Source of the DNA: an uncultured Rubrobacteraceae bacterium | GTDB lineage: Bacteria > Actinomycetota > Rubrobacteria > Rubrobacterales > Rubrobacteraceae | Length of the DNA: 64,000 nucleotides | Direction of reading: 5' to 3' | NCBI GenBank assembly: GCA_902806085.1 | Contig: CADCVH010000118.1 | Span: 1 to 64,000, forward strand | Part shown: positions 49,580 through 56,793 of the stretch, one piece after another | Numbering within the stretch: the first letter of the stretch is position 1 | How the letters are laid out: each line of letters begins with the position of its first letter | The notes under the pieces: generated by a model | What the model was told of the DNA's origin: nothing | Seen by the model: the letters and a program-made list of their open reading frames with translations, nothing else | The model's database searches: none | Position numbers and translations under genes: made by a program

Positions 49580-49837
49580 ATAGGTATCTTGGCGTTGATA
49601 GTGGTGGGGCTTATAGCGGGCGTGCTCGCAAAGTGGATCATGCCGGGGCCCGACCCCGGCGGCATCATCGTTACCATCTTGATCGGCATCGCGGGTGCCT
49701 TTGTAGGCGGTTTCATCGTGCAGAGCCTCGGTGGCCCGGGGCTTACCCAGATAGGCGTCACCTCTATCCTGGTTTCCACCCTTGGCGCCGTAATATTGTT
49801 GGCCCTCTACCGGCTGATAACACGCCGGACGGTGTAA
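49580..49837 (+). CDS. GlsB/YeaQ/YmgE transglycosylase-associated membrane protein (likely ATA start)
   Basis: An 82-85-residue protein of three short transmembrane helices; VVGLIAGVLAKWIMPG and GIIVTILIGIAGAFVGGFI are the family signature. Such small proteins occur with Asp23/Gls24 stress genes. GGGGGAGG lies nine bases before an ATA codon at 49580, which gives MGILALIVVGLIAG, the normal length of the family's N-terminus. The nearest canonical start is TTG at 49589, too far (18 bases) from the ribosome site. First gene of the Asp23 operon. Confidence 0.85.
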   Translation: MGILALIVVGLIAGVLAKWIMPGPDPGGIIVTILIGIAGAFVGGFIVQSLGGPGLTQIGVTSILVSTLGAVILLALYRLITRRTV

Positions 49838-49881
49838 CGGGTGCCAGACCAGAACAGTCATGAACGTCGAAAGGAGAGAGC

Positions 49882-50358
49882 ATGACCCAGCAGGCAGGTA
49901 GCAGTTCCGGCGGAAGCGCGCTTCAGACGGACCGCGGGAACACCACCATCGCGGACAACGTGGTCTCCAAGATCGCGGGCATCTCGGCGCAGGAGGTGGA
50001 CGGCATTCGGATGGGCAGCGGCGCCTCGCAGACGGCGAGCAACCTGCTCGGCTCCATCACCGGCAGCGGTGGGGGCAGCCAGACGCAGGGCGTCTCCGTC
50101 GAGGTCGGCCAGGAAGAGGCCGCGGTAGACTTGACCCTCACCGCCGAGTACGGCAAGTCCATCCCCCAGCTCGCCGAGGCCGTGCGGCGCAACGTCTCCA
50201 ACAGGATCGAGAGCCTGGTCGGGTTGCGGGTGACCGAGGTCAACGTGACGGTCCAGAACATCTTCTTCCCGCAGCAAGAGCAGGAGCAGGAGCGCCAGCG
50301 CCAGATAGAGCAGCAGCAGCGCGAGCAGCAGCAGCAAGAACAGCAACGGGTCCAGTAG
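49882..50358 (+). CDS. Asp23/Gls24 envelope stress protein
   Basis: A 158-residue alkaline-shock family protein. NTTIADNVVSKIAGISAQEVDGI is the beginning of the domain; VSVEVGQEEAAVDLTLTAEYGKSI and NRIESLVGLRVTEVNVTVQNI complete it. The C-terminus has a Gln/Glu/Arg-rich run (residues about 135-158). Asp23 proteins polymerise beneath the membrane and are held there by AmaP, whose homologues follow. GAAAGGAG precedes the ATG. Confidence 0.92.
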   Translation: MTQQAGSSSGGSALQTDRGNTTIADNVVSKIAGISAQEVDGIRMGSGASQTASNLLGSITGSGGGSQTQGVSVEVGQEEAAVDLTLTAEYGKSIPQLAEAVRRNVSNRIESLVGLRVTEVNVTVQNIFFPQQEQEQERQRQIEQQQREQQQQEQQRVQ

Positions 50359-50388
50359 GCGACCGGCCGAAGAGGAGCCTGGCAGATC

Positions 50389-50691
50389 TTGGCGACAGAC
50401 ATACAGCTGGCGAGGGCCGCCTCCGTGGCGGCCCTCGCCACAGAAGGGGTCCACGCGATGGGCCGCGGACGCTACGTGGAGGCCGCAACCTACGACGGCG
50501 CGGAGAAGGTCTCCGGCGTGGTAGTCGATGCGGAGAAGGTCGAGGTACACGTCGTCGTCCGGTGGCCCCTGCCGAAGCCCATACCAGAGATAGCCGCCAG
50601 CATCCGGGGGCGCATAGTCCCCGAAGCCGGCGGGCGGAAGACCATCGTCATGGTCGACGACCTGGAGGTGGGCGCAGATGAGAATCTTTAA
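50389..50691 (+). CDS. Second, divergent Asp23/Gls24-like protein
   Basis: A 100-residue shorter member: RAASVAALATEGVHAMGRG matches the Asp23 opening, and VVDAEKVEVHVVVRWPLPKPIPEIAASIRGRI its beta-alpha core; it lacks the Gln-rich tail. The TTG start is 30 bases after the previous stop. It overlaps the next gene by 14 bases, so they are coupled. It may pair with one of the two AmaP-like anchors. Confidence 0.78.
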   Translation: MATDIQLARAASVAALATEGVHAMGRGRYVEAATYDGAEKVSGVVVDAEKVEVHVVVRWPLPKPIPEIAASIRGRIVPEAGGRKTIVMVDDLEVGADENL

Positions 50692-51250
50692 CCGGATCGT
50701 TATGATCCTGCTCCTCGCGGGCCTCTTCGTCCTCGGCGTCTACGCCGTGGTCTACGCCTTCAACCTGTTCGGCTACAGCCTGACCTCGCTCCTCAACCCG
50801 ATCAAGGCCGCCGGCAGCGGCGTCCAGGGCTTCATGGGCGGCGTGCAATCCGGGAACCTCGGCCCGCTGGCTATCGTCGTGCTGGCCCTGATCGCGCTGC
50901 TCGGCCTGCTCCTGCTGATCCTCGAGTTGAAGCCCCCCGCCCCGCGGCGGGTCAGGATGGACAGGGGCACGTTCGTCACCCGCGGCGTCGTGCAGGGAGA
51001 GGTTTCGAAGGCCACCGGGCAAACCCCCGGCGTGCTGGAGCACTCGGCCAAGGCGCAGGCGCAGCGTAGAACCGGCGCCCGCGTAGACCTCGAGGCCAAG
51101 GTGCGCCGCGGTGAGGACACCGGCGCAATACAGAGGAACCTGCGACGCACGGTGCAGGAATACCTGGGCGACCGGGGCATTCCTGTGAGCAAACTGAACG
51201 TGAAGACGGTCGAGGCCGACCCGCAACAGACAAAGACGAGGGTGCAATGA
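50678..51250 (+). CDS. AmaP-like membrane anchor of Asp23, copy 1
   Basis: A 190-residue protein with two N-terminal transmembrane helices (residues about 5-27 and 65-85) and a cytoplasmic Asp23-like domain (RRTGARVDLEAKVRRGEDTGAIQRNL and so on). This is the layout of AmaP, which recruits Asp23 to the membrane. The start lies inside the previous gene and the stop overlaps the next ATG, as ATGA. Confidence 0.82.
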   Translation: MRIFNRIVMILLLAGLFVLGVYAVVYAFNLFGYSLTSLLNPIKAAGSGVQGFMGGVQSGNLGPLAIVVLALIALLGLLLLILELKPPAPRRVRMDRGTFVTRGVVQGEVSKATGQTPGVLEHSAKAQAQRRTGARVDLEAKVRRGEDTGAIQRNLRRTVQEYLGDRGIPVSKLNVKTVEADPQQTKTRVQ

Positions 51251-51807
51251 ACGCTTTCAACCGCTTCATCATGCTGATCGTGGCCCTGCTGCTCTTGGTG
51301 GTTCCGGTGCTGCTTTTGTTGATGGCTTTCGGGGTGATCCCCGCCGGCCTCGTCGCCCAGTACACCGGCTACAACGCGGCGTTGCAGGCCCTGGGCGGCC
51401 TCTCCGGGTCCGTCTTCACGACCGTCGTGCGGGCCATCATCGCCATAGTCGGGGCGCTTCTGGCGCTCATAGCCCTGCTCCTCTTGCTGCGCGAGCTCAC
51501 CTTCGGGCGCCGGGTCTCCAGGAGCTCGGTCATGGACGACACGCCGGGCAAGAAGACCGTCATTACCACGGGCGCCGTAAGGACCCTGGCCGACGGCGCG
51601 GCGCGCGAGGCCGGCGCGCGGGACCCTTCCACCACCCTCTCCTCCGATGACGGCGCCTACAGCGTCTACTCCAGGATAAAGGTCCCCGAGTCTGGCAACT
51701 TTACCGAGGTGGCGACGCGCACCAGGGAGAACGTCAGAAGGGTGCTCGACGGCCAGGGCGTGCGCGTCAAGGACGTCGAAGTCACCGTACAAGGAACCGC
51801 TTCTTAG
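51247..51807 (+). CDS. AmaP-like membrane anchor, copy 2
   Basis: A 186-residue paralogue with the same layout: two helices (about 8-30 and 57-83), then a cytoplasmic domain with DDGAYSVYSRIKVPESGN and RVLDGQGVRVKDVEVTVQ. Translationally coupled to copy 1 by ATGA. Having two Asp23-like and two AmaP-like proteins in one operon suggests that specific pairs form. Confidence 0.82.
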   Translation: MNAFNRFIMLIVALLLLVVPVLLLLMAFGVIPAGLVAQYTGYNAALQALGGLSGSVFTTVVRAIIAIVGALLALIALLLLLRELTFGRRVSRSSVMDDTPGKKTVITTGAVRTLADGAAREAGARDPSTTLSSDDGAYSVYSRIKVPESGNFTEVATRTRENVRRVLDGQGVRVKDVEVTVQGTAS

Positions 51808-51824
51808 CGAAAGGTAGGTAGGAG

Positions 51825-52016
51825 ATGGCAACCATGACCAATAAGCACTGGGGCGCCGTAATCGGGGCGCTCGTGCTGTTCTCGATGTTCCTTATCGGGT
51901 TCGAAGAGACCCTGGTCGTCGTGCTGTTCGGCGTCATAGGTTACTTTGTCGGCAAGTATCTTGACGGGGAGATAGACCCCGAGGACATCCGCGCTAGGGC
52001 CCAGGGCAGAAGCTAG
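51825..52016 (+). CDS. DUF2273 family small membrane protein
   Basis: A 63-residue protein with two hydrophobic segments (AVIGALVLFSMFLIGFEETLVVVLFGVIGYFVGKYLDGEID), the DUF2273 pattern that regularly accompanies Asp23/AmaP genes. Its function is unknown. The last codons and the stop belong to the first copy of a 19-base tandem repeat that continues after the gene. Confidence 0.88.
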   Translation: MATMTNKHWGAVIGALVLFSMFLIGFEETLVVVLFGVIGYFVGKYLDGEIDPEDIRARAQGRS

Positions 52017-52049
52017 GGCCCAGGGCAGAAGCTAGGGCCCAGGGCAGAA
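51993..52049 (+). repeat. Three exact 19-base tandem repeats
   Basis: GCTAGGGCCCAGGGCAGAA occurs three times without a mismatch. The first copy codes the DUF2273 C-terminus (ARAQGR) and the stop falls at the start of the second copy. Exact identity suggests recent expansion. Confidence 0.92.
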
Positions 52050-52125
52050 GGTAGGCGCGTTCACTTACCGCCGGCGCCGCGCTTGTATGATCATTGCATA
52101 AAGGGAAACTAAAAAGGAGAAGTGC

Positions 52126-52851
52126 ATGGATACCTTCCTGCTGTGGATAGGCGTCATCGGCTTCGTTCTGGCGACGGCCTTCTTTATCTACCTGGGAACC
52201 CAGGCCCCGCAGGGCAGTCGTATCTTCCACGTCGTTACCGCCGTCATCACCGGAACGGCGGCCTTCTCCTACCTGATGATGGCCACCGGGGCCGGCGCGA
52301 CGCTCGTTGAAGGCGACCGGCTCTTCTACTACTTCCGCTACATCGACTGGACAATCACAACGCCCTTGCTGCTGGTTGACCTGGTGCTGCTGGCGCTCGT
52401 CAACCCCGGCCGCAACATCGGGTTCATAGTAGGGTTGATCGTGCTGGACGTCTTCATGATTCTTACCGGCCTGCTGGCCGGCTCCAGAAGCTCAGAGTTT
52501 GCCGCGTATTTCTGGTTTATCGTCAGCACCATCGCCATGATCGTGCTCCTCTTCCTGGTCGCGACCCGCCTGTTCTCCGAGGCCTCGAGGCAGTCTGGGG
52601 CGGTGCAGCAGACCTTCCGCACCCTGGCCGTGCTCACGGTGGTCCTGTGGTCCCTCTACCCCATCGTGTGGCTGCTCGGCACGGAGGGTTTCGCGGCCGT
52701 GGGCGTCACTACGGAGATCTTCTTGTTCCTGATCCTCGACTTCCTCGCCAAGATTGGTTTCGGCATCCTCTTGCTGACCAACCGGGAGGCGATCGGCCAG
52801 GCGTTCGGCGGCGGTGGCGGCGGCGCGGCCCAGGCCAGCAGGGTCCGCTAG
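52126..52851 (+). CDS. Light-driven outward proton-pump rhodopsin
   Basis: A 241-residue, seven-helix microbial rhodopsin close to archaeal bacteriorhodopsin and to the Rubrobacter xylanophilus pump. Helix C reads YFRYIDWTITTPLLLVDL, giving Arg71, Asp74, Thr78 and Asp85: the DTD motif with proton acceptor and donor. Lys209 (LDFLAKIGFG) binds retinal, with Asp205 as counter-ion. Glu187 (LGTEG) and Glu197 (VTTEIFLF) match the proton-release pair Glu194/Glu204 of bacteriorhodopsin. The tail is Gly/Ala-rich. AAAGGAG precedes the ATG. Retinal synthesis genes are not in the window. Confidence 0.96.
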   Translation: MDTFLLWIGVIGFVLATAFFIYLGTQAPQGSRIFHVVTAVITGTAAFSYLMMATGAGATLVEGDRLFYYFRYIDWTITTPLLLVDLVLLALVNPGRNIGFIVGLIVLDVFMILTGLLAGSRSSEFAAYFWFIVSTIAMIVLLFLVATRLFSEASRQSGAVQQTFRTLAVLTVVLWSLYPIVWLLGTEGFAAVGVTTEIFLFLILDFLAKIGFGILLLTNREAIGQAFGGGGGGAAQASRVR

Positions 52852-52874
52852 AACAAGACCGCAGCGCAACACAC

Positions 52875-52905
52875 CGGCGGGGCCTTTCGGGGCCCCGCCG
52901 TTTCT
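52875..52905 (+). terminator. Intrinsic terminator after the rhodopsin gene
   Basis: A perfect 10-base stem (CGGCGGGGCC with GGCCCCGCCG) with a six-base loop is followed by TTTCT, 24 bases after the stop. Confidence 0.88.
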
Positions 52906-52925
52906 CTGCCCGCGGGTAAGGCTCC

Positions 52926-52955
52926 CTGGACACCCCCCGGGACATGCGCTAGCTT
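52926..52955 (+). promoter_or_regulatory. Promoter of the VanY-like gene (leaderless)
   Basis: CTGGAC and TAGCTT are 18 bases apart; the -10 ends six bases before the GTG at 52962. The same CTGGAC-N18 pattern precedes otsB. Confidence 0.55.
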
Positions 52956-52961
52956 TGTGGG

Positions 52962-53855
52962 GTGATTCGGGAAGCGAGAGGCAAGACGACGGGGCTCGCG
53001 GAGAGGGCGAGGAGGCTTCGCCGCCGCGCGGAGGTGCTGGCCGCGATCCTGGTCCTGTTCTCGATGCCGCTCCTGTGGTCCCTGTCTCAGCAGGTGCGGC
53101 CCACGCCCATTAACGCCCTGGCCCAGCCCGTCACCCGGGCCGGTTCCCTCCCACAAGCGCCAGGGCCGGCCCAAACCGCGGCGACGCAAACGGACGTGGC
53201 GCGAACGGACGCGGCGGCGCGAACCTCCCGCGGCGAGTCCGTGGAGGTGGCCCACGAGGGGCCTCCAACCAAAGGGTGCGACGATCCCAGGGTCCTGGTC
53301 GACCGGACGCACGCGCTGCCCGCGGATTACGCGCCGGCCAACCTCGTCTCCTTGCGGCGTCTCGGGGTTCCGGTCCTCGGCAGAGACGCGTTGCTCCGTC
53401 GCGAGGCCGCGGAGAACCTGGAGCATCTCGTGGCGTCCGCCGCGGCCGTGGGCGAAGAGCTGACGGTGGCCTCGGCCTACAGGTCCTACGCGGACCAGCG
53501 CGCCTCGCACGCCAGGCTCGTTAGCGTCTACGGTAGGAGGGCGGACAAAGTCAGCGCCTCGCCGGGGCACAGCCAGCATCAACTCGGGACCGCGGTGGAC
53601 TTCACGAACGCCGCCGTCGGCTACGAGGTGCGGCGCGGTTTCGGTTATACGGGCGCGTCCCGGTGGCTCGCGGCGCACGCCCACGAGTACGGCTTCGTTC
53701 TGGCGTACCCCCTGGACGGGGAGGCGAAGACGGGATACGGGTGGGAGCCGTGGCACTATCGCTACGTCGGCGCGGACGTCGCGCGGCGCATCAGGGAGAG
53801 CAAGCTCGGGCTTCAAGGTTTCCTGCTGCGGGAGGGCGTCTTGCCACGCTGCTAA
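52962..53855 (+). CDS. D-Ala-D-Ala carboxypeptidase, VanY/M15B family
   Basis: A 297-residue enzyme with an N-terminal membrane anchor (residues about 24-43), a variable linker and a peptidase M15 domain. SPGHSQHQLGTAVDF holds the first zinc His and the Asp, and EPWHYRYVG the last His; AYRSYADQ is also typical. It would trim the terminal D-Ala from wall stem peptides outside the cell. The GTG start is placed six bases after a TAGCTT element. Two Cys (KGCDD; LPRC) could form a disulfide. Confidence 0.9.
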   Translation: MIREARGKTTGLAERARRLRRRAEVLAAILVLFSMPLLWSLSQQVRPTPINALAQPVTRAGSLPQAPGPAQTAATQTDVARTDAAARTSRGESVEVAHEGPPTKGCDDPRVLVDRTHALPADYAPANLVSLRRLGVPVLGRDALLRREAAENLEHLVASAAAVGEELTVASAYRSYADQRASHARLVSVYGRRADKVSASPGHSQHQLGTAVDFTNAAVGYEVRRGFGYTGASRWLAAHAHEYGFVLAYPLDGEAKTGYGWEPWHYRYVGADVARRIRESKLGLQGFLLREGVLPRC

Positions 53856-53857
53856 AC

Positions 53858-53887
53858 CTGGACCCGGCGGCCGGCGGCGGGTATGCT
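53858..53887 (+). promoter_or_regulatory. Promoter of otsB (leaderless)
   Basis: CTGGAC and TATGCT are 18 bases apart, and the -10 ends seven bases before the ATG at 53895. This argues for the ATG at 53895 over the in-frame ATG at 53883, which lies inside the -10. Confidence 0.6.
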
Positions 53888-53894
53888 TGCCGCC

Positions 53895-54680
53895 ATGAAC
53901 GACGACGCAGCATCAGAGCGGATAGAGGCCTGGAGAGAAGAGGCGGGTTCAGTCGCCATCCTCACGGACATAGACGGCACGCTCGCCCCCATCGTACCGA
54001 CGCCCGACATGTCCGAGGTTTCGGCGGAGCTAAAGGACCTCCTTCGAAAGCTGAACGGCAAGTACCTGCTGGTGGCCGGGATCAGCGGCCGGAAGACGGA
54101 GGACGCGTTCGACCTTATCGGGATCGAAGACCTGGTCTACTTCGGCAACCACGGGTTCGAGATCCTGCGCGACGGCAAGGTCGAGGTGGTACCGGAGGCC
54201 CTGCCGTACTTCGAGGGGGTCCAGGAGTTGGAGCGCCGCGCAAAGGAAGAGTTGGCCCCCATGGGGGCCTTCGTGGAGGAGAAGGGTATAACGGCGAGCG
54301 TCCACTACCGGAACGTCCCGCCGGAGGTCGGCGAGAGATCCGTCGAGTTCGTCAAGGCCGAGGGGGAACGGCTGGGCTTGCGCGTCACGGTGGGCAGGGG
54401 CGTCGTCGAGGCCCGTCCCCCCATCAGGGCGGACAAGGGGACCGCCGTCCGCGCCCTCGTAGAGGAGTACCGCCCGGGAAGGGCCATGTTTCTCGGCGAC
54501 GACACCACCGACCTGGACGCCTTCCGCGAGCTGCAAACGCTGCGCGAAGAGGGGATATTGGAAGAGATCCTGCGCGTCGGCGTCAAGAGCGACGAGGGGC
54601 CGCCTGAGATCGTCGCCGAAGCAGACCTGGTCGTGGACGGCGTGGACGGCGTCACCGGGTTGTTGCGGACCCTCCTGTAG
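53895..54680 (+). CDS. otsB: Trehalose-6-phosphate phosphatase
   Basis: A 261-residue HAD-superfamily phosphatase. AILTDIDGTLAPIV carries the catalytic DxDGT; VAGISGRKTEDAF and FGNHGFEIL match the cap and substrate elements, and MFLGDDTTDLDAF is the final motif with the Mg-binding Asp pair. It makes trehalose from T6P, the product of OtsA encoded convergently nearby. The start is set by the promoter position (leaderless). Confidence 0.94.
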   Translation: MNDDAASERIEAWREEAGSVAILTDIDGTLAPIVPTPDMSEVSAELKDLLRKLNGKYLLVAGISGRKTEDAFDLIGIEDLVYFGNHGFEILRDGKVEVVPEALPYFEGVQELERRAKEELAPMGAFVEEKGITASVHYRNVPPEVGERSVEFVKAEGERLGLRVTVGRGVVEARPPIRADKGTAVRALVEEYRPGRAMFLGDDTTDLDAFRELQTLREEGILEEILRVGVKSDEGPPEIVAEADLVVDGVDGVTGLLRTLL

Positions 54681-54709
54681 AGACGCGCCCTAACAACCGA
54701 GCGTCTCCG

Positions 54710-55186
54710 CTACCGCGCGACCTTCTGCGCGCCCGTCTCGCCCCGAAACAGCCCGAGCAGCGCGGCCAGGGGGAGACCGAGGACCACGCCCTCGGTCGCG
54801 CCCAGCACGCCACCGGGCAGGGCCGAGAAGAGGATCGCGGATAGCAACCTGGAGGTGGTCGCCGGCGCGTACGCCTGCGCGTCGAAGAAGAACGTGACGG
54901 TCGTCAGGAAGGGGGCAAGGACTACCCCCCCGGCGCAGACCGAGAGCACCATCAGGCCGTACCGGGCGAAGAAGCCCTCCCGGAGGTCCCGCTCCGCGAG
55001 CATCAGGAGCACGCCGGAGATGGCGAGTCCCACGAAGACCGCGCAGAGGACGTAGAGCAGGAGCAGAGACGGTGGCCCGGCTTCCAGCTCGAAGAGCCTG
55101 TCGAGGTTGTTGTCCGAGACGAGGCTGTACAGGATCGCGTTAGCGAGGCCTACAAGCGCCGCCGCAACCACCAGGAAGGCTCGCAC
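54710..55186 (-). CDS. Four-helix membrane protein, unknown function
   Basis: A 158-residue protein with four transmembrane helices; its first residues MRAFLVVAAALVGLANAILYSLV could act as an uncleaved signal. I recognise no family. It starts four bases after the otsA stop, so it is probably cotranscribed with it, and it is convergent with otsB. Confidence 0.65.
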   Translation of the reverse strand: MRAFLVVAAALVGLANAILYSLVSDNNLDRLFELEAGPPSLLLLYVLCAVFVGLAISGVLLMLAERDLREGFFARYGLMVLSVCAGGVVLAPFLTTVTFFFDAQAYAPATTSRLLSAILFSALPGGVLGATEGVVLGLPLAALLGLFRGETGAQKVAR

Positions 55187-55190
55187 CGGG

Positions 55191-56657
55191 CTACCCCCGA
55201 TGCCCCCGGTGCGCTTCTATGTCCCGCACCTGAGCCTCGACCCAGTCGTCTATGGTGTTCCCGAGCACGGTCTCGCGCAGCGCCTCCGCCCGGCGTCGGC
55301 GCTCGTCTTCTGGCATGGTGAGGGCCGCGTGGAGGGCGTCGGCCTGCTCGTCGAGGTCGTAGGGGTTGACGGTGAGCGCGTGCTCGCCGAGCTCCTCGTG
55401 GGCGCCGGCGTACTCGGAGAGCACGAGAACGCCGTTCCTCTCGTTCACGACCGCGGCCTCCTTGGCGACGAGGTTCATGCCGTCGCGGACGGCGTTGACG
55501 AGCAGGACGTCGTAGTTCTTGTAGGCGGCGACGGAGCGCGGGAAGTTGTCCTGCATGAAGAGCTCGATGGGCCGCCAGGAGTCGGTGCCGTGCCTCGCGT
55601 TGACCTCCTCTGCCGTCCTGCCCACGGCCTCCATGTAGGCGGCGTACTCGGGGATGTCGCCCCGGGAGGGCTGGAGCTGGGCCAGGAAGGTGACCCCGCC
55701 GGCCATCTCCGGGTGGCGCTCGAGCATCCGGCCGTAGGCCTCGAAGCCGCGGACCACGTTCTTGGAGAGGTCGGTCCGGTCCACGCGCAGGAGAAGCCTC
55801 CCGGGCAGGTCCTTGACGAACCGTTCTTGCTCCAGCACGGCCTCGCTCCCGGCGAGCTGCCCGAACTCGTCCGGGTCTATAGAGATGGGGTAGGCCCGCA
55901 CCCACACCTCGCGTCCCGCGTACCGCACCGTGCCGCCCTCGACGTCCGCCTCGGCGCCGAGGACCCGGGCGGCGGTCTCCATAAAGTTGCGGGCGTAGCC
56001 GCGGGTGTGGAAGGCCACGACGTCGGCGGAGAGGAGGCTCTCCAAGACGCCCCTCCGGACGTAATTCGGCAGAATGCCCCACAGGTCCGGCTCGGGCCAG
56101 GGGATGTGGACAAAAAGGGAGATAAAGGCGCCCTCCGCCCGGTCGCCGAGCTCCTCGCGCAAAAAGAGCGGGGTCATGTACAACTGGTAGTCGTGGAGCA
56201 GGATCGTGGATGAGGAAGCGTCCCCTACGGTTTCGGCGACGGCCCGGGCAAAATTGCGGTTGACCGGCACGTAACCCTTCTCCCACGCCTCCCGCGTGTC
56301 GTCGCCGAGCCGGGGCGAGCGGGGCAGGTCGTAGAGACCGTGCTGGACGAACCAGAGGAGGGGGTTGGCGAGCGTGTTGTACATCAGGTCGTAAGCCGCC
56401 CCATCGTGCTCGACCAGCCTGACGCGCAGGTCCTCGACCTCGTAGGGGGCGGGCTCTCTGGCGACCGCGGCGTCCTCCTCGCTCTGGGCCGAGGCGATCC
56501 AGACCGCCCCCTCGCTCCGCCGGAGGACCGCGTTTAGCGCCGTGACGAGCCCGCCCGCCCCCCGCGAGTGCCCCCGCTCCCCCTCCTCGTCGCGGGAAAA
56601 CGTAACCGGCCCCCGGTTCGAGACAACGATGGTCGGCCCGCGCCTGCCCTGCGTCAA
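55191..56657 (-). CDS. otsA: Trehalose-6-phosphate synthase
   Basis: A 488-residue GT20 glycosyltransferase that joins UDP-glucose (or GDP/ADP-glucose) to glucose-6-phosphate. PTIVVSNRGPVTFSRDE is the N-terminal loop; HDYQLYMTPLFLRE and IPWPEPDLWGILPN contact the acceptor; RVDRTDLSKNVVRGFEAYGRML and NAVRDGMNLVAKE hold the donor-binding residues. The TTG start is preferred because GGAGGTG lies six bases before it; an ATG five codons earlier is in frame but then GGAGGTG would be inside the gene. TATGAT, about 65 bases upstream, may be its -10. Confidence 0.95.
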   Translation of the reverse strand: MTQGRRGPTIVVSNRGPVTFSRDEEGERGHSRGAGGLVTALNAVLRRSEGAVWIASAQSEEDAAVAREPAPYEVEDLRVRLVEHDGAAYDLMYNTLANPLLWFVQHGLYDLPRSPRLGDDTREAWEKGYVPVNRNFARAVAETVGDASSSTILLHDYQLYMTPLFLREELGDRAEGAFISLFVHIPWPEPDLWGILPNYVRRGVLESLLSADVVAFHTRGYARNFMETAARVLGAEADVEGGTVRYAGREVWVRAYPISIDPDEFGQLAGSEAVLEQERFVKDLPGRLLLRVDRTDLSKNVVRGFEAYGRMLERHPEMAGGVTFLAQLQPSRGDIPEYAAYMEAVGRTAEEVNARHGTDSWRPIELFMQDNFPRSVAAYKNYDVLLVNAVRDGMNLVAKEAAVVNERNGVLVLSEYAGAHEELGEHALTVNPYDLDEQADALHAALTMPEDERRRRAEALRETVLGNTIDDWVEAQVRDIEAHRGHRG

Positions 56658-56793
56658 CGTGCCCACCTCCATGGCCCTGTCTCCGGGCCGGCCCCGCGCA
56701 GAACGGGAACGCCCTGTACGGGGCCATCATACATCCACAGAAAGAAAAAGCTGGGGGCCGGCAGTTTACGGCCCGGTCGGGGCCGGGGTCGCG

